25,004 bases of DNA from DASQUP01 sp035641235 (GCA_035641235.1 DASQUP010000279.1:1-25004); one strand, 5' to 3'. Counted from the first letter of the stretch, positions 1 through 9,072 are shown. Made by a program: numbers and translations. Notes: generated from the sequence alone by a model not told the origin.

Positions 1-733
1 GCGCGAACGTCTCCGCCGAAGAGATCCCTCGTTCGAAGGCGATCGCACGCGCGATGTCGGCGTCGTAGAAAAACAGGGTCATCGACCTCTCGGATCCGTC
101 TGGATGCCGGTAGATGTGCGGGTAGCGAACGTCGACGGGGCCGTGGCGAGCGTCGACCCACTCGCCGCCCTCCTCACGCCAGTTCGCCCCTTGCCACGGC
201 GCGAGGATCGTGAACTCGACACCAGCATCCATCAGCTCCGCGAGAACGTGGTCGCTCGCGGCAGTCTCGGGAAGCCACATACCTTCGGCCCGCCGACCGA
301 AGTGTGCTTCGAAGTCGGCCAGTCCCCAGGCGATCTGAGTTCGGACGTCGCGCGGTGGCGATAGGGGAAGGATGGTGTGATGGTAAGCCTGCGCCATCGC
401 GTTGCCGTATCCACGTTGGATCCGGCTCGTTTCGTCCGCCAGAATGATCCGCCGGTAGGTCTCGGGGTGCGCATCCTTGATCCATCCGAGGAGAGTCGGG
501 CCGACGTTGAACGACATCACCTCGTAGTTGTTGACCATCCGCTCGCCCTCCGGACTGCCGATCTCAACGAACGCGTTGGGCCGGTAGCACTCCGCGAAGA
601 CGCGTTCGTTCCAGTCTCGGAACGGGCCCGCATCCGGCTGGGGATCGATCTGGCCCGTCCAAGGGTTCTCCCGGGGCGGCTGATAGAAGTGCCCGTGAAC
701 CACAATCTCGGCGGATCGCATGTCTTTACTCAT
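1..733 (-). CDS. GH57-family glycoside hydrolase with DUF3536 (partial, C-terminus off the left edge)
   Basis: The first 244 residues of a larger protein are visible. Reading the minus strand from an ATG at 733, the protein has HGHFYQPPRENPW at residues 13-25, the signature opening of the GH57 subgroup that carries DUF3536, and GMWLPETAAS further on, which fits the region of the GH57 catalytic glutamate. GH57 members act on alpha-glucans (amylase, branching or 4-alpha-glucanotransferase activities), but this subgroup has no activity I can assign. An in-frame ATG at 721 is an alternative start; neither has a clear Shine-Dalgarno sequence. It follows the PadR gene on the same strand with a 130-base gap. 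Its place beside glgB and glgE suggests a role in alpha-glucan trimming or branching, which is inference. The truncation is only the window edge. Confidence 0.88.
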   Translation of the reverse strand, partial: MSKDMRSAEIVVHGHFYQPPRENPWTGQIDPQPDAGPFRDWNERVFAECYRPNAFVEIGSPEGERMVNNYEVMSFNVGPTLLGWIKDAHPETYRRIILADETSRIQRGYGNAMAQAYHHTILPLSPPRDVRTQIAWGLADFEAHFGRRAEGMWLPETAASDHVLAELMDAGVEFTILAPWQGANWREEGGEWVDARHGPVDVRYPHIYRHPDGSERSMTLFFYDADIARAIAFERGISSAETFA

Positions 734-818
734 CGGGTCGAATCCGAGGAGGTTAACGCGTCCGGCTCCGCGTGGCTCGGCGCGCCGGCCGGTTTCTCCG
801 CCGACCCGCGACTCGATT

Positions 819-868
819 CCTCAGATGGCAACCAACCCCGATATTTCGTGGCTGAGTGCCATCTCAGG
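819..868. repeat. Intergenic hairpin of the ATGGCAA/TGCCAT family, copy 1
   Basis: Arms at 819-830 and 857-868 are complementary over 12 bases with one mismatch (core AGATGGCA / TGCCATCT). The hairpin straddles the stop codon of the PadR gene (864-866). Its arms and loop resemble the hairpin at 11645-11690, so it looks like a repeated extragenic palindrome. It could also act as a terminator without a U-tract for padR. Confidence 0.55.
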
Positions 869-1601
869 CCGAGTCGTCGGTGGGGTCCTCGGCGAGGAGT
901 CCGTAGAGGCGCTTGCGGGTCTCCTGGAGGATCTCTCGGGCACGCGCGATCTGAACATCGTTGCCCGCCTGGGCCACCTGCACGACGGCCGCGGCGACGC
1001 CGATCCCAACGTCCCGGAGTTCGGCGAGGGGACTGCCGTCGTCCCACATGGCCCACGGCGGCGCGCCGCCCTCGGCGCGCCGGGCAGCTTCCTTTCTGCC
1101 GGCGTCGGTCAGGTGAAAGACCCTTTTGCCGTCGGAGTCGCCCGCCCTGACGAGGCCCTCGTCCTCGAGCTGCTGGAGCGTGGGATAGATTGAGCCGGGG
1201 CTCGGACGCCACATGCCGCCGCTTCTTTCGGTGAGCTCCTGGATGATCTGGTAGCCATGCATGGGCTCTTCCGCCAGCAGCCCGAGGATGGCCGCCCGCA
1301 CATCGCCCCGGCCGACCTTCGGGCCGCGACCGAAGAAGGCACCCGAGAAGCCACCGGGGCCGAAGTGGCCGAAGTGGGCTCCCCACTGCCCCCGTCCGTG
1401 GCCGTGCCCTCGCCCACGCTCCCGGCCGGAGCTCATCACCCACCCGTGTTCGTGATCGGCGAAGTGGCCCTCGGAGTGACCGGCGTAATGGTGCGGCGCG
1501 CCAGGGCTCCGCGCGGCCGACGCCGCCCACCGCTGAATGAGGTCCCAGAAAGTCCTTCGGTCTCCGTATCGCCCGGCGTCGTAGGTGGCTCCTGTGGTCA
1601 T
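864..1601 (-). CDS. PadR-family transcriptional regulator with a His/Gly-rich N-terminal extension
   Basis: A 245-residue protein whose residues about 98-175 form a PadR winged helix: RGDVRAAILGLLAEEPMHGY, then WRPSPGSIYPTLQQLEDEGL, then KRVFHLTDAGR. Residues about 190-236 are helical and fit the usual dimerisation part. Before the DNA-binding domain lies an extension of about 95 residues rich in His, Gly and Arg (HHYAGHSEGHFADHEHG at 37-53, GHGHG at 65-69). Such tails occur in some actinobacterial PadR proteins and could bind metal, which is inference. The ATG at 1601 has a good Shine-Dalgarno (GGAGG, 6-base spacing). A palindrome 32 bases upstream suggests autoregulation. It sits 133 bases downstream of glgB on the same strand; whether it controls the glucan operon or only itself and the GH57 gene cannot be told. 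Confidence 0.93.
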   Translation of the reverse strand: MTTGATYDAGRYGDRRTFWDLIQRWAASAARSPGAPHHYAGHSEGHFADHEHGWVMSSGRERGRGHGHGRGQWGAHFGHFGPGGFSGAFFGRGPKVGRGDVRAAILGLLAEEPMHGYQIIQELTERSGGMWRPSPGSIYPTLQQLEDEGLVRAGDSDGKRVFHLTDAGRKEAARRAEGGAPPWAMWDDGSPLAELRDVGIGVAAAVVQVAQAGNDVQIARAREILQETRKRLYGLLAEDPTDDSA

Positions 1602-1632
1602 GGCGATCCTCCAGTCGTCCTATCACGTTGGC

Positions 1633-1648
1633 TCACGATATATCGCGA
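1633..1648. promoter_or_regulatory. Candidate PadR operator palindrome
   Basis: TCACGATATATCGCGA is a 16-base inverted repeat with one mismatched pair around a perfect core CGATATATCG (1636-1645). It lies 32 bases before the padR start codon. AT-rich palindromes of this kind are typical PadR-family operators, so self-repression is likely, though no binding can be shown here. Confidence 0.5.
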
Positions 1649-1679
1649 CACTCCGCGTGGTCAAAGGGGCGCCGAACCG

Positions 1680-1716
1680 TCTGCTCTGGCTTCCACCTGT
1701 CGGAGACCACAGCAGA
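1680..1716 (-). terminator. Hairpin downstream of glgB
   Basis: TCTGCT (1680-1685) pairs with AGCAGA (1711-1716); inside it TGG pairs with CCA and TCC with GGA around a 7-base loop. It begins 18 bases after the glgB stop codon in the direction of transcription. No U-tract follows, so it would be a U-less terminator or a 3'-end stabiliser of the glgE-treS-mak-glgB message. Confidence 0.4.
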
Positions 1717-1734
1717 TAGTTCGCCGGAAAAAGC

Positions 1735-3903
1735 TTAGTTGCGCAGCCAGATCACCCCGAGCGGCGGAAGTGTCACCGGGGCCGAGTAGTCGAGGCCGTG
1801 CCAGGGGATCGTCTCGGCCTCCACCGTCCCCATGTTCCCGGTGTTGCTCCCGCCGTAAGTCTCGGCGTCCGTATTGAGCACCTCGAGGTACCCGCCGGGC
1901 GCCGGGAGCCCCAACCTGTAGTCGCGCCGGGGAATGGGCGAGAAGTTGCATACGCAGACGAGGTGGTTCTTGCCGTCCGCGGTTGTGCGGAAGAACGAGA
2001 TCACGTTGTTGTCGGCGTCGTTCGGGTCGATCCAGCGGAACCCATCGGGCGAGAAGTCGAGCTCCCACAGCGCCGGGATTCCCCGGTACGCCTTGTTGAG
2101 ATCGCCGACCAGCCGCTGCACACCCTGGTGTTCGTCGTAGTCGAGTAGATGCCAGTCGAGGCTGTGATCGTGGTTCCACTCGCGGCTCTGCGCGAACTCG
2201 TCGCCCATGAACAGCAGCTGCTTACCTGGATGCGCCCACATGTACCCGTACAGCCCGCGGAGGTTGGCGAGCGCCTGCCACCGGTCGCCCGGCATCTTTG
2301 CGATCATCGAGCCTTTCCCGTGCACAACCTCGTCGTGGGAGAGGGGCAACACGAAGTTCTCGCTGAACGCGTACCAGAGCGAAAAAGTGAGCTGGTTGTG
2401 GTGGAACTTGCGGTACACGGGATCCTTCGTGAAGTACGACAGCGTGTCGTGCATCCACCCCATGTTCCACTTGAACCCGAAGCCGAGCCCGCCGACGTGG
2501 ACGGGCCGGCTCACGCCGGGCCACGCGGTCGACTCTTCTGCGAGCATGACCACACCGGGATGCTCGGAATGGATGACGGTGTTCAGCTCTTTCAGGAACT
2601 CGATGGCTTCGATGTTCTCTCGGCCGCCGAGCGGGTTGGGGACCCATTCGCCCTCCTGACGGCTGTAGTCGAGATAGAGCATTGATGCCACGGCGTCAAC
2701 ACGGAGCCCGTCGATGTGCAGGTCCTCGATCCAATACAGAGCGTTAGAGATGAGGAAGTTGCGCACCTCGTTTCGTCCGTAGTTGAAGATCAACGTTCCC
2801 CAGTCCGGATGTTCACCGCGCCGGGGATCCAGGTGCTCGTAGAGGGCGGTCCCGTCGAAGCGCGCAAGCGCCCAGTCATCCTTGGGGAAATGTGCAGGTA
2901 CCCAGTCGACGATCACTCCGACGCCCTCCTGGTGCAGCGCGTCGACGAGGTGCCGGAAGTCATCGGGGGAGCCGTATCGTGCCGACGGCGCGAAATAATT
3001 GCTCACTTGATATCCCCATGACCCCGTGAACGGGTGTTCCGCAATCGGCAGGAACTCGACATGGGTGAATCCCATCTCCCTGCAATAGTCGGCAAGTACC
3101 GGTGCGATATCCCGGTACGAGAGTGCGTCCCCATCGGGGGTCCGTCGCCACGAGCCGAGGTGCACTTCGTAGATAGACATCGGCCCGGAGTAGCTGTCGG
3201 CACCTTCCCGAGCGGCAAGGTAGTCGGCATCGTGCCACTCGTGCTCGGACGCGTGGACGATGCACGCGTTTCCGGGCGGCCCCTCAGTCTGGAAACCGAA
3301 GGGGTCCGTCTTCAGCATCAGGCTTCCGTCCGCGCCGACGATTTCGAACTTGTAGTAGGTACCGGCACCGATGTCGGGAACGAACAGTTCCCATACGCCC
3401 GACGCACCCATGGTCCTCATGGGGTGGAGGCGCCCATCCCAGCTATTGAAGTTCCCCACTACCCGAACCGCCTTGGCACTCGGAGCCCAGACGGCGAAGG
3501 CGACCCCGCTTACTCCACCCTCTGTGTGGAGGTGGGCTCCAAGTTTCTGATGGAGCCGCCGGTGCCGGCCCTCGCCGATGAGATGCAGGTCGAGGTCACC
3601 GAGGGTGGGGAGGAACGAATAGGGATCCTTGATCGTGAATGTCGATCCATCCGGATAATTCACCTCGAACTCGTAGTTCTCGACCGGTCCCTCGACCGTT
3701 GCCTCGAACAGTCCGGCGGGATGCACCTGCTCGAGCTTGGCGGCAATCTCTCCGCGAGTGAGACAGACGACACTCTGCGCTTCCGGTCGCCAAGCACGCA
3801 CGATGGTTCTGTTCCCATCGGGATGGGCGCCGAGAAGCCTGTGAGGCTCGGACAGCTCACCCCGAACGAGTAGATCGACGGCGGTGGGATTCGTTTTTCT
3901 CAT
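1735..3903 (-). CDS. glgB: 1,4-alpha-glucan branching enzyme GlgB
   Basis: 722 residues, the usual length for bacterial GlgB. The enzyme cuts alpha-1,4 chains and rejoins them by alpha-1,6 links, acting in the cytosol on GlgE- or GlgA-made glucan. Two N-terminal carbohydrate-binding (CBM48-type) modules occupy about residues 15-110 and 125-215, followed by a GH13 barrel. The catalytic nucleophile is D403 in DGLRVDAVAS, the acid/base is E456 in LAEEST, and the third acidic residue is D524 in LSHDEVVHGKGS; all lie two positions from the E. coli numbering. GFGFKWNMGWMHDTL is also a GlgB hallmark. The start at 3903 overlaps the maltokinase stop by four bases (ATGA), with GAGG eight bases upstream. 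It is the last gene of the GlgE operon, so its main substrate is probably the linear glucan made by GlgE. Confidence 0.98.
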   Translation of the reverse strand: MRKTNPTAVDLLVRGELSEPHRLLGAHPDGNRTIVRAWRPEAQSVVCLTRGEIAAKLEQVHPAGLFEATVEGPVENYEFEVNYPDGSTFTIKDPYSFLPTLGDLDLHLIGEGRHRRLHQKLGAHLHTEGGVSGVAFAVWAPSAKAVRVVGNFNSWDGRLHPMRTMGASGVWELFVPDIGAGTYYKFEIVGADGSLMLKTDPFGFQTEGPPGNACIVHASEHEWHDADYLAAREGADSYSGPMSIYEVHLGSWRRTPDGDALSYRDIAPVLADYCREMGFTHVEFLPIAEHPFTGSWGYQVSNYFAPSARYGSPDDFRHLVDALHQEGVGVIVDWVPAHFPKDDWALARFDGTALYEHLDPRRGEHPDWGTLIFNYGRNEVRNFLISNALYWIEDLHIDGLRVDAVASMLYLDYSRQEGEWVPNPLGGRENIEAIEFLKELNTVIHSEHPGVVMLAEESTAWPGVSRPVHVGGLGFGFKWNMGWMHDTLSYFTKDPVYRKFHHNQLTFSLWYAFSENFVLPLSHDEVVHGKGSMIAKMPGDRWQALANLRGLYGYMWAHPGKQLLFMGDEFAQSREWNHDHSLDWHLLDYDEHQGVQRLVGDLNKAYRGIPALWELDFSPDGFRWIDPNDADNNVISFFRTTADGKNHLVCVCNFSPIPRRDYRLGLPAPGGYLEVLNTDAETYGGSNTGNMGTVEAETIPWHGLDYSAPVTLPPLGVIWLRN

Positions 3904-5321
3904 CGCTGTTCGCCTCGCTCAATGATCCGGCTGATTCCGCTGAGGGGTATCGAGATCCAATGGGGCCGGTGGCCGCGCTCATAGCCGACCTCATAGATCG
4001 CCTTTTCGAGTTCGAAGAAGTCGAGCATGGTCATCAGCACATAGCGATCGGCCGGCAGAAAATGTCCCTCGTGGGCAGTCCTGAGGTAACCGCTGAGGAA
4101 CGCATCGCGTGCCAGTTTCTCCCACTCCTCAGCCCACGGTCTCAGTGCGTCTGTGTCACCGTTCCCACGCTCCATCAGCGGAACCAACGATGCGTAGCTG
4201 AACGAGCGCAGCATCCCGGCGACGTCTCGGAGCGGCGGCTGTTTCTTGCGCCGCTGCTCGAGAGGCCGGGCGGGTTCGCCCTCAAAGTCGATGATGAGCC
4301 AGTCTCTCGTAGCGAGGAGGACCTGCCCCAGATGGTAGTCGCCGTGAACTCTCGTCTTCGTCCCGACGTCCCCGTCTAGGTTCGAGAACTCGGCGATGCG
4401 ATTGCCGATCGCGTCCTTGAGTGGCGCCAGCTCTTCCGTCCCGCCAACTAGTAGGGCGCGGAGCGAATCCCGTACCGCGCTCGCCCACGACGAGATGTCT
4501 CCGGGAGTTATCGGCTCCGGCGTGAAGTCGAAACCGGCTTCTTCGCGGGACAGGGTTACGTGTAGCGATGCTGTGACGTCGCCGAGTTGTTCAAGGCGCT
4601 CCAGGATCTCTGCGTTGCGTTCTTCTGTGAGAGCCCCGATGTCCTCGCGGGCGTCTTCGGGATGGACCGCGTTGAAGACGAGGTGGACATGACGAAGCAC
4701 CTCCGACCAGCCTTCGGGAGCGTCACCGACGAATCGTTGTGCGATTCCGAGATCGAAGGAGATCTCCTCCCCCTCGAGCTCTCCCTCGTAGATGATCTCG
4801 CCGACCTGCGGGGGGATGTGTGGAAATCCTTCGTTGGTGAGAAGGCGGTTCAGCTCGAGGTCGGGGTTCGTTCCGGCCTCGATGCGGCGGAAGAACTTGA
4901 CTATTACGTCCTCGTCGAGCACCAGCGAGCTGTTGCTCTGTTCGGCCCCCATGGCTCGGATCGCGTCCCCACCGGGGGGAGCCAGCGGATCGAGGCCGGG
5001 GCCGCCAAAGTGGAAAGCTCCGTTTTCGCCTTTGACCGTGTGTCCGTGGGCCATGAGTTCGCCGATGCCCCTGAGCCGCTCGACATCATCGAATGCATCA
5101 CGCGGTGTGCCATCGCCCTCAACCAACAACGGCATGTGATACAGGTTTCGCTCGCCGTCTTCGAACTCGACTTCGACCAGAGCGAACGTGAGGGCCGGCG
5201 GACCATCCTCGACGACCGACTCGTCCACCACTCGCGCGCCGCGGAGCGCGCGACCCTTTCCCCCGAACCACCGGCGGCCTGGGAGCTGGTCTTTAAGATG
5301 CTGTGCGTCGACGATCATCAT
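3900..5321 (-). CDS. mak: Maltokinase (GlgE pathway)
   Basis: 473 residues, close to stand-alone mycobacterial maltokinase (Pep2). It phosphorylates maltose with ATP to give maltose-1-phosphate, the donor for GlgE. Visible kinase elements are EQSNSS (127-132), the VKFFRR strand with K142, the catalytic loop VHGDYHLGQ (325-333, D328 as base) and the metal-binding DFEGEP (345-350). An N-terminal cap (about 1-120) begins with RRWFGGKGR, typical of the family. The gene overlaps treS upstream and glgB downstream by four bases each. Two adjacent ATGs at 5321 and 5318 are possible starts; GAGGAGG lies only one base before the first, so 5318 has better spacing. Maltokinase is separate from TreS here, not fused as in some bacteria. 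Confidence 0.96.
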   Translation of the reverse strand: MMIVDAQHLKDQLPGRRWFGGKGRALRGARVVDESVVEDGPPALTFALVEVEFEDGERNLYHMPLLVEGDGTPRDAFDDVERLRGIGELMAHGHTVKGENGAFHFGGPGLDPLAPPGGDAIRAMGAEQSNSSLVLDEDVIVKFFRRIEAGTNPDLELNRLLTNEGFPHIPPQVGEIIYEGELEGEEISFDLGIAQRFVGDAPEGWSEVLRHVHLVFNAVHPEDAREDIGALTEERNAEILERLEQLGDVTASLHVTLSREEAGFDFTPEPITPGDISSWASAVRDSLRALLVGGTEELAPLKDAIGNRIAEFSNLDGDVGTKTRVHGDYHLGQVLLATRDWLIIDFEGEPARPLEQRRKKQPPLRDVAGMLRSFSYASLVPLMERGNGDTDALRPWAEEWEKLARDAFLSGYLRTAHEGHFLPADRYVLMTMLDFFELEKAIYEVGYERGHRPHWISIPLSGISRIIERGEQR

Positions 5322-6961
5322 GCCTCCTCGCGCACGAGCTGGAACCAGTAGAAGCTATGCGGCCCAAAGGTAAGCAAATAAGGAAGTTCTCCGATTCGTG
5401 GAAACCGCTCGCCTCCAAACAACTCGACCGGATACATACCCTCGTATGCCGAGAGGTCTAACTCCGCAGCCTGGGCGCGGCCGGAGAGATTGTTCACTAT
5501 GAGTACGATGTCGTCCCCCAGAGTCCGGACAAACGCAAAGATCGCAGGGTTCTCGGGGTGCAGGACCCCGAAGGCGCCCATGCCGAAGACGGGGTGCTGT
5601 TTTCTCACGGCGAGCAGCCGCCGGAACCACTGAAGGAACGAGTTCGAGTCTCGCTGCTCGGCCTCTACGTTCACGCGCTCATAGCCGTACACGGGGTCCA
5701 TCAGGACGGGGAGGTAGAGCTGTGCGAAGTCCGCTCTGCTGAAACCCGCGTTCCGATCGGCCGTCCACTGCATCGGTGTCCGAACACCATCGCGGTCACC
5801 GAGGTAGATATTGTCGCCCATTCCCACCTCGTCGCCGTAGTAGATGATCGGCGTCCCGGGGAGGGAGAGCAGCATCGCGTGGAAGAGTTCGGTCTGGTCC
5901 CTGGAATTCTCCAGGAGCGGAGCCAGACGGCGTCTGATCCCCAGGTTCAGCTTCATACGGGGGTCTTTCGCGTACTCCATGTACATATAGTCACGCTCTT
6001 CGTCGGTCACCATTTCAAGCGTGAGTTCATCGTGATTCCGAAGGAATATGCCCCATTGGCAATTGTCGGGGATCTCCGGCGTTCGTTCGAGGATCTCTAC
6101 TATCGGATACCTCACCTGTCTCCGTGCTGCCATGAACATGCGCGGCATCAAGGGAAAGTGAAAGCACATGTGGCACTCGTCCCCGTCGCCGTAGTACTCG
6201 ACGACGTCCTCCGGCCACTGATTGGCTTCGGCCAGAAGAACGATGTTGTCGTACGCCTTGTCGACTTCGGCGCGGATGCGTTTCAGAAACTCGTGGGTGG
6301 CGGGGAGGTTCTCGCAGATCGTCCCTTCCTCCTCGAAGAGGTACGGGACGGCGTCGAGCCGGAATCCGTCCAAACCGAGATCGAGCCAGAAGCGGAGGGC
6401 CGCAAGCATCTGCTCCTGGACTTCCTCGTTGGCGTAGTTCAGGTCGGGCTGGTGCGAAAAGAATCGGTGCCAGTAATACGCACCAGCCTCGTCGTCCCAC
6501 GTCCAGTTGGATTTTTCTGTGTCCACAAAGATGATGCGCGCGTCCGAATACCTCTGATCCGTGTCGGACCACACGTACCAATCTCGCTTGGGGGAATCGG
6601 GGTCGCGCGACTCCTGGAACCACGGATGTTCAGCGGAAGTGTGATTGACGACGAAATCGGCGACCACGCGTATGTTTCGTTCGTGAGCCGCGTCGAGGAA
6701 TTCCATGAAGTCGTTCAGGTTCCCGTATTCGGGCAAGATCGAATAGAAGTCGGATATGTCGTAACCGCCATCCTGCAGCGGGGACTGATAGAAGGGCAAC
6801 AGCCAGATGCAGTCGATGCCGAGCCATTCGAGGTAGTCGAGGCGTTCTGTCAGTCCTTTGAAATCGCCGAAACCGTCGGCGTTGGAGTCATTGAAGCTAC
6901 GCACGTACAGTTCATAGAACACTGCGGACTTGAACCAGTTGTCGTCGCGATCTACGGGCAT
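5318..6961 (-). CDS. treS: Trehalose synthase TreS (maltose alpha-D-glucosyltransferase)
   Basis: 547 residues forming a single GH13 enzyme that interconverts trehalose and maltose. The nucleophile is D203 in DGFRLDAVPYLFEEEGT, the acid/base is E245 in LLAEANQW, and the third acid is D311 in LRNHDELT. The start MPVDRDDNWFKSAVFYELYVRSF and the VPYLFEEEGT segment are typical of TreS rather than of amylases or oligo-1,6-glucosidases. It begins 5 bases after the glgE stop and overlaps maltokinase by four bases, so all three are probably translated from one message. In this setting the likely direction is trehalose to maltose, feeding maltokinase. No C-terminal maltokinase fusion is present. Confidence 0.97.
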   Translation of the reverse strand: MPVDRDDNWFKSAVFYELYVRSFNDSNADGFGDFKGLTERLDYLEWLGIDCIWLLPFYQSPLQDGGYDISDFYSILPEYGNLNDFMEFLDAAHERNIRVVADFVVNHTSAEHPWFQESRDPDSPKRDWYVWSDTDQRYSDARIIFVDTEKSNWTWDDEAGAYYWHRFFSHQPDLNYANEEVQEQMLAALRFWLDLGLDGFRLDAVPYLFEEEGTICENLPATHEFLKRIRAEVDKAYDNIVLLAEANQWPEDVVEYYGDGDECHMCFHFPLMPRMFMAARRQVRYPIVEILERTPEIPDNCQWGIFLRNHDELTLEMVTDEERDYMYMEYAKDPRMKLNLGIRRRLAPLLENSRDQTELFHAMLLSLPGTPIIYYGDEVGMGDNIYLGDRDGVRTPMQWTADRNAGFSRADFAQLYLPVLMDPVYGYERVNVEAEQRDSNSFLQWFRRLLAVRKQHPVFGMGAFGVLHPENPAIFAFVRTLGDDIVLIVNNLSGRAQAAELDLSAYEGMYPVELFGGERFPRIGELPYLLTFGPHSFYWFQLVREEA

Positions 6962-6966
6962 ACGGG

Positions 6967-8907
6967 CTAGGTCCTCACCACAAAAACGTGAGCGGGCTCG
7001 TCGGGGTCAAGGCGCACGTAGTTCCACGCTCCGTGCCACAGGAAGGTCTGCTCGCTGATCAAGTCGTGGACCTCGTACGGGCGCGCCGGGTCCTCCACTC
7101 CCACGGCGGGCAAGTCGACGGTCACGGTTCCTTCCTCCCAGTGGAACGGGTTGAGGTTCACGACTGCGAGTATGGCATCACCGTCCGAGGACGCTTTCGA
7201 GAACGCGATGAGGTTGTCCTTGTCCACGTTGTGGAAGTGGAGGTTCGTGAGCTGCGATAGTGCGGGATGCTTCTGACGGATCTCGTTGATCCGTTTGATG
7301 TAGGGAACAAGTGAACCCGGAGCGTTGAAGTCGCGCGGCCGGAGTTCGTACTTCTCCGAGTGCAGGTATTCCTCGCTACCGGGCCGGAGGGGGACGTTCT
7401 CGCACAGTTCGTAACCGGAATAGATCCCGTAGCTGGGGGAGAGCAGTGAGGCGAGGACCAAACGGGCCTTGAAGGCGGGTGGGCCGCCTTCTTGTAGATA
7501 CTCGTGCAGGATGTCCGGTGTATTGGCGAAGAAGTTCGGCCTGAAGTACAGCGCCATCTCGGATTGCGTCAGCTCGGTGAGATATTCCGACAGCTCCCAC
7601 TTGCTGTTGCGCCATGTGAAATACGTGTAGCTCTGGGTAAACCCGAGCTTCGCCAGAGCCTGCATGACTTTCGGCCGTGTAAACGCTTCGGACAAAAAGA
7701 TCAGGTCGGGATGCTCCTCCTTGAGCGTGTTGATGACCCACTCCCAGAAGGTGAAGGCCTTGGTATGAGGGTTGTCGACGCGAAAGATCTTCACGCCGTG
7801 TGAGATCCAGAAGTCGAGTATCCCCTTCAGCCCTCGCCAGAGGCTCTCCTTGTCCGGCGTATCGAAGTTGATGGGGTAGATGTCCTGGTACTTCTTTGGC
7901 GGGTTCTCCGCGTACTTGATAGTGCCGTCGGGCCTGTGGTGGAACCACTCCGGGTGCTCGGTCACCCACGGGTGATCGGGGGAGCACTGGATCGCGTAGT
8001 CGAGTGCCACCTCCATGCCGAGGCGATGAGCCTCAGCCACGAACTCGTCGAAGTCGTCGATGGTTCCGAGATCGGGATGGACGGCGGTGTGGCCGCCGGC
8101 ACGGCTCCCGATCGCCCATGGGACACCAACGTCCGTCGAGGACGCGTCGAGCGTGTTGTTCTTTCCCTTCCGATTGGCTTCGCCGATCGGGTGGATCGGG
8201 GGCAGGTATACGACGTCGAAGCCCATGTCCGCGATGTGCCGGAGGCGTCGAGCCGCCGTCTTGAAGGTGCCGTGTTTCTTGCTGGTGCCGGTCGACCGAG
8301 GAAAGAACTCGTACCACGCGCCGAAGCGGGCGCGCTCCCGGTCCACGGTCAGCTCGAAGGCAGGCCGTGTGGTCGTCGACCCGGACCGGTCGGGGTGGCG
8401 GCGCATCAAGTCAAGCACTTGCTCGTCGACCGCTGCGCCGACTGCGGCTTCGCCACCGCCGCGGATGGCGGCCAGGGCCGTCTCCAGCGTCCTGCGGGCG
8501 CGTGCCGGAGCGCCCTTGAGCCGGCTCTCGATGAGAATCGCACCCTCCTCGAGCTCGAGTGCGACGTCCTGGCCGGCGTCGACTCGTTTGATGAGATCCC
8601 GCCTCCACGTTGCGAAATGATCCGTCCACGCCTCGACGGCGTACCTGAACACCCCGATGTCGGCGGGCGTGAAGGTGCCGGCCCAACGGTCGTTGTCGAC
8701 AAACGCCATGGGGGCCTCCGACCACTTCCTGTCTTTCGGTCCCCGGTAGCGGATCACCGCTCGGAGCACGTCGGTTCCGTCCCGGAAGATGTTCGCCGAG
8801 ACCTCGACCTCGTCGCCCACGACCGCCTTCACCCGGTAGCGGCCGCAGTCGATCAGAGGCTGGACGCGCTCGATATGGACATGTCCTTTGCTCAAATCGG
8901 GCTTCAC
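6967..8907 (-). CDS. glgE: Alpha-1,4-glucan:maltose-1-phosphate maltosyltransferase GlgE
   Basis: 646 residues from the chosen GTG start at 8907. GlgE adds maltosyl units from maltose-1-phosphate to the non-reducing end of alpha-1,4-glucan. The N-terminal domain (about 9-190, GRYRVKAVVGDEVEVSANIF) precedes a GH13_3 barrel with AWYEFFPRS (198-206), nucleophile D378 in FRVDNPHTK and acid/base E407 in LSEAFTRP. The frame stays open much further upstream, but that stretch lies antisense to glgP and is not family sequence. The GTG at 8907 has GGAGGGGG just before it and gives a normal start, so it is preferred. It heads the operon glgE-treS-mak-glgB and is divergent from glgP across 165 bases, where shared control is possible. 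Confidence 0.96.
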   Translation of the reverse strand: MKPDLSKGHVHIERVQPLIDCGRYRVKAVVGDEVEVSANIFRDGTDVLRAVIRYRGPKDRKWSEAPMAFVDNDRWAGTFTPADIGVFRYAVEAWTDHFATWRRDLIKRVDAGQDVALELEEGAILIESRLKGAPARARRTLETALAAIRGGGEAAVGAAVDEQVLDLMRRHPDRSGSTTTRPAFELTVDRERARFGAWYEFFPRSTGTSKKHGTFKTAARRLRHIADMGFDVVYLPPIHPIGEANRKGKNNTLDASSTDVGVPWAIGSRAGGHTAVHPDLGTIDDFDEFVAEAHRLGMEVALDYAIQCSPDHPWVTEHPEWFHHRPDGTIKYAENPPKKYQDIYPINFDTPDKESLWRGLKGILDFWISHGVKIFRVDNPHTKAFTFWEWVINTLKEEHPDLIFLSEAFTRPKVMQALAKLGFTQSYTYFTWRNSKWELSEYLTELTQSEMALYFRPNFFANTPDILHEYLQEGGPPAFKARLVLASLLSPSYGIYSGYELCENVPLRPGSEEYLHSEKYELRPRDFNAPGSLVPYIKRINEIRQKHPALSQLTNLHFHNVDKDNLIAFSKASSDGDAILAVVNLNPFHWEEGTVTVDLPAVGVEDPARPYEVHDLISEQTFLWHGAWNYVRLDPDEPAHVFVVRT

Positions 8908-9072
8908 GGTGCCCCCTCCGTCCGATTTTTGCCCTCTCTTGTACACCGAGCCGGCGCACACGTTTTCTGAGCCTTTCCCACAATGCTCCTTCTGTTGACC
9001 GTTTGTCGCAATTGGCCCGTCTAGGGGTCGTTCGAGTTTGAAGCGATTGATTGGGTCGGTAAGACTGTCCGG
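8908..9072. promoter_or_regulatory. Divergent glgE/glgP control region
   Basis: The 165 bases between the two divergent starts should hold both promoters. A possible -35 box TTGACC (8995-9000) points toward glgP, but the sequence about 17 bases on (CGTCTA) is a poor -10 box. The glgE side shows a strong Shine-Dalgarno and no clear promoter boxes. No convincing operator palindrome was seen. Confidence 0.3.

Noticed and set aside
5558..6970. Long open frame on the plus strand opposite treS (470 codons)
   Set aside because: It is the shadow of treS codon usage. The translation has no recognisable domain, and treS has all its catalytic residues on the other strand. Similar long plus-strand frames opposite glgB, glgE and the GGDEF gene were rejected for the same reason.
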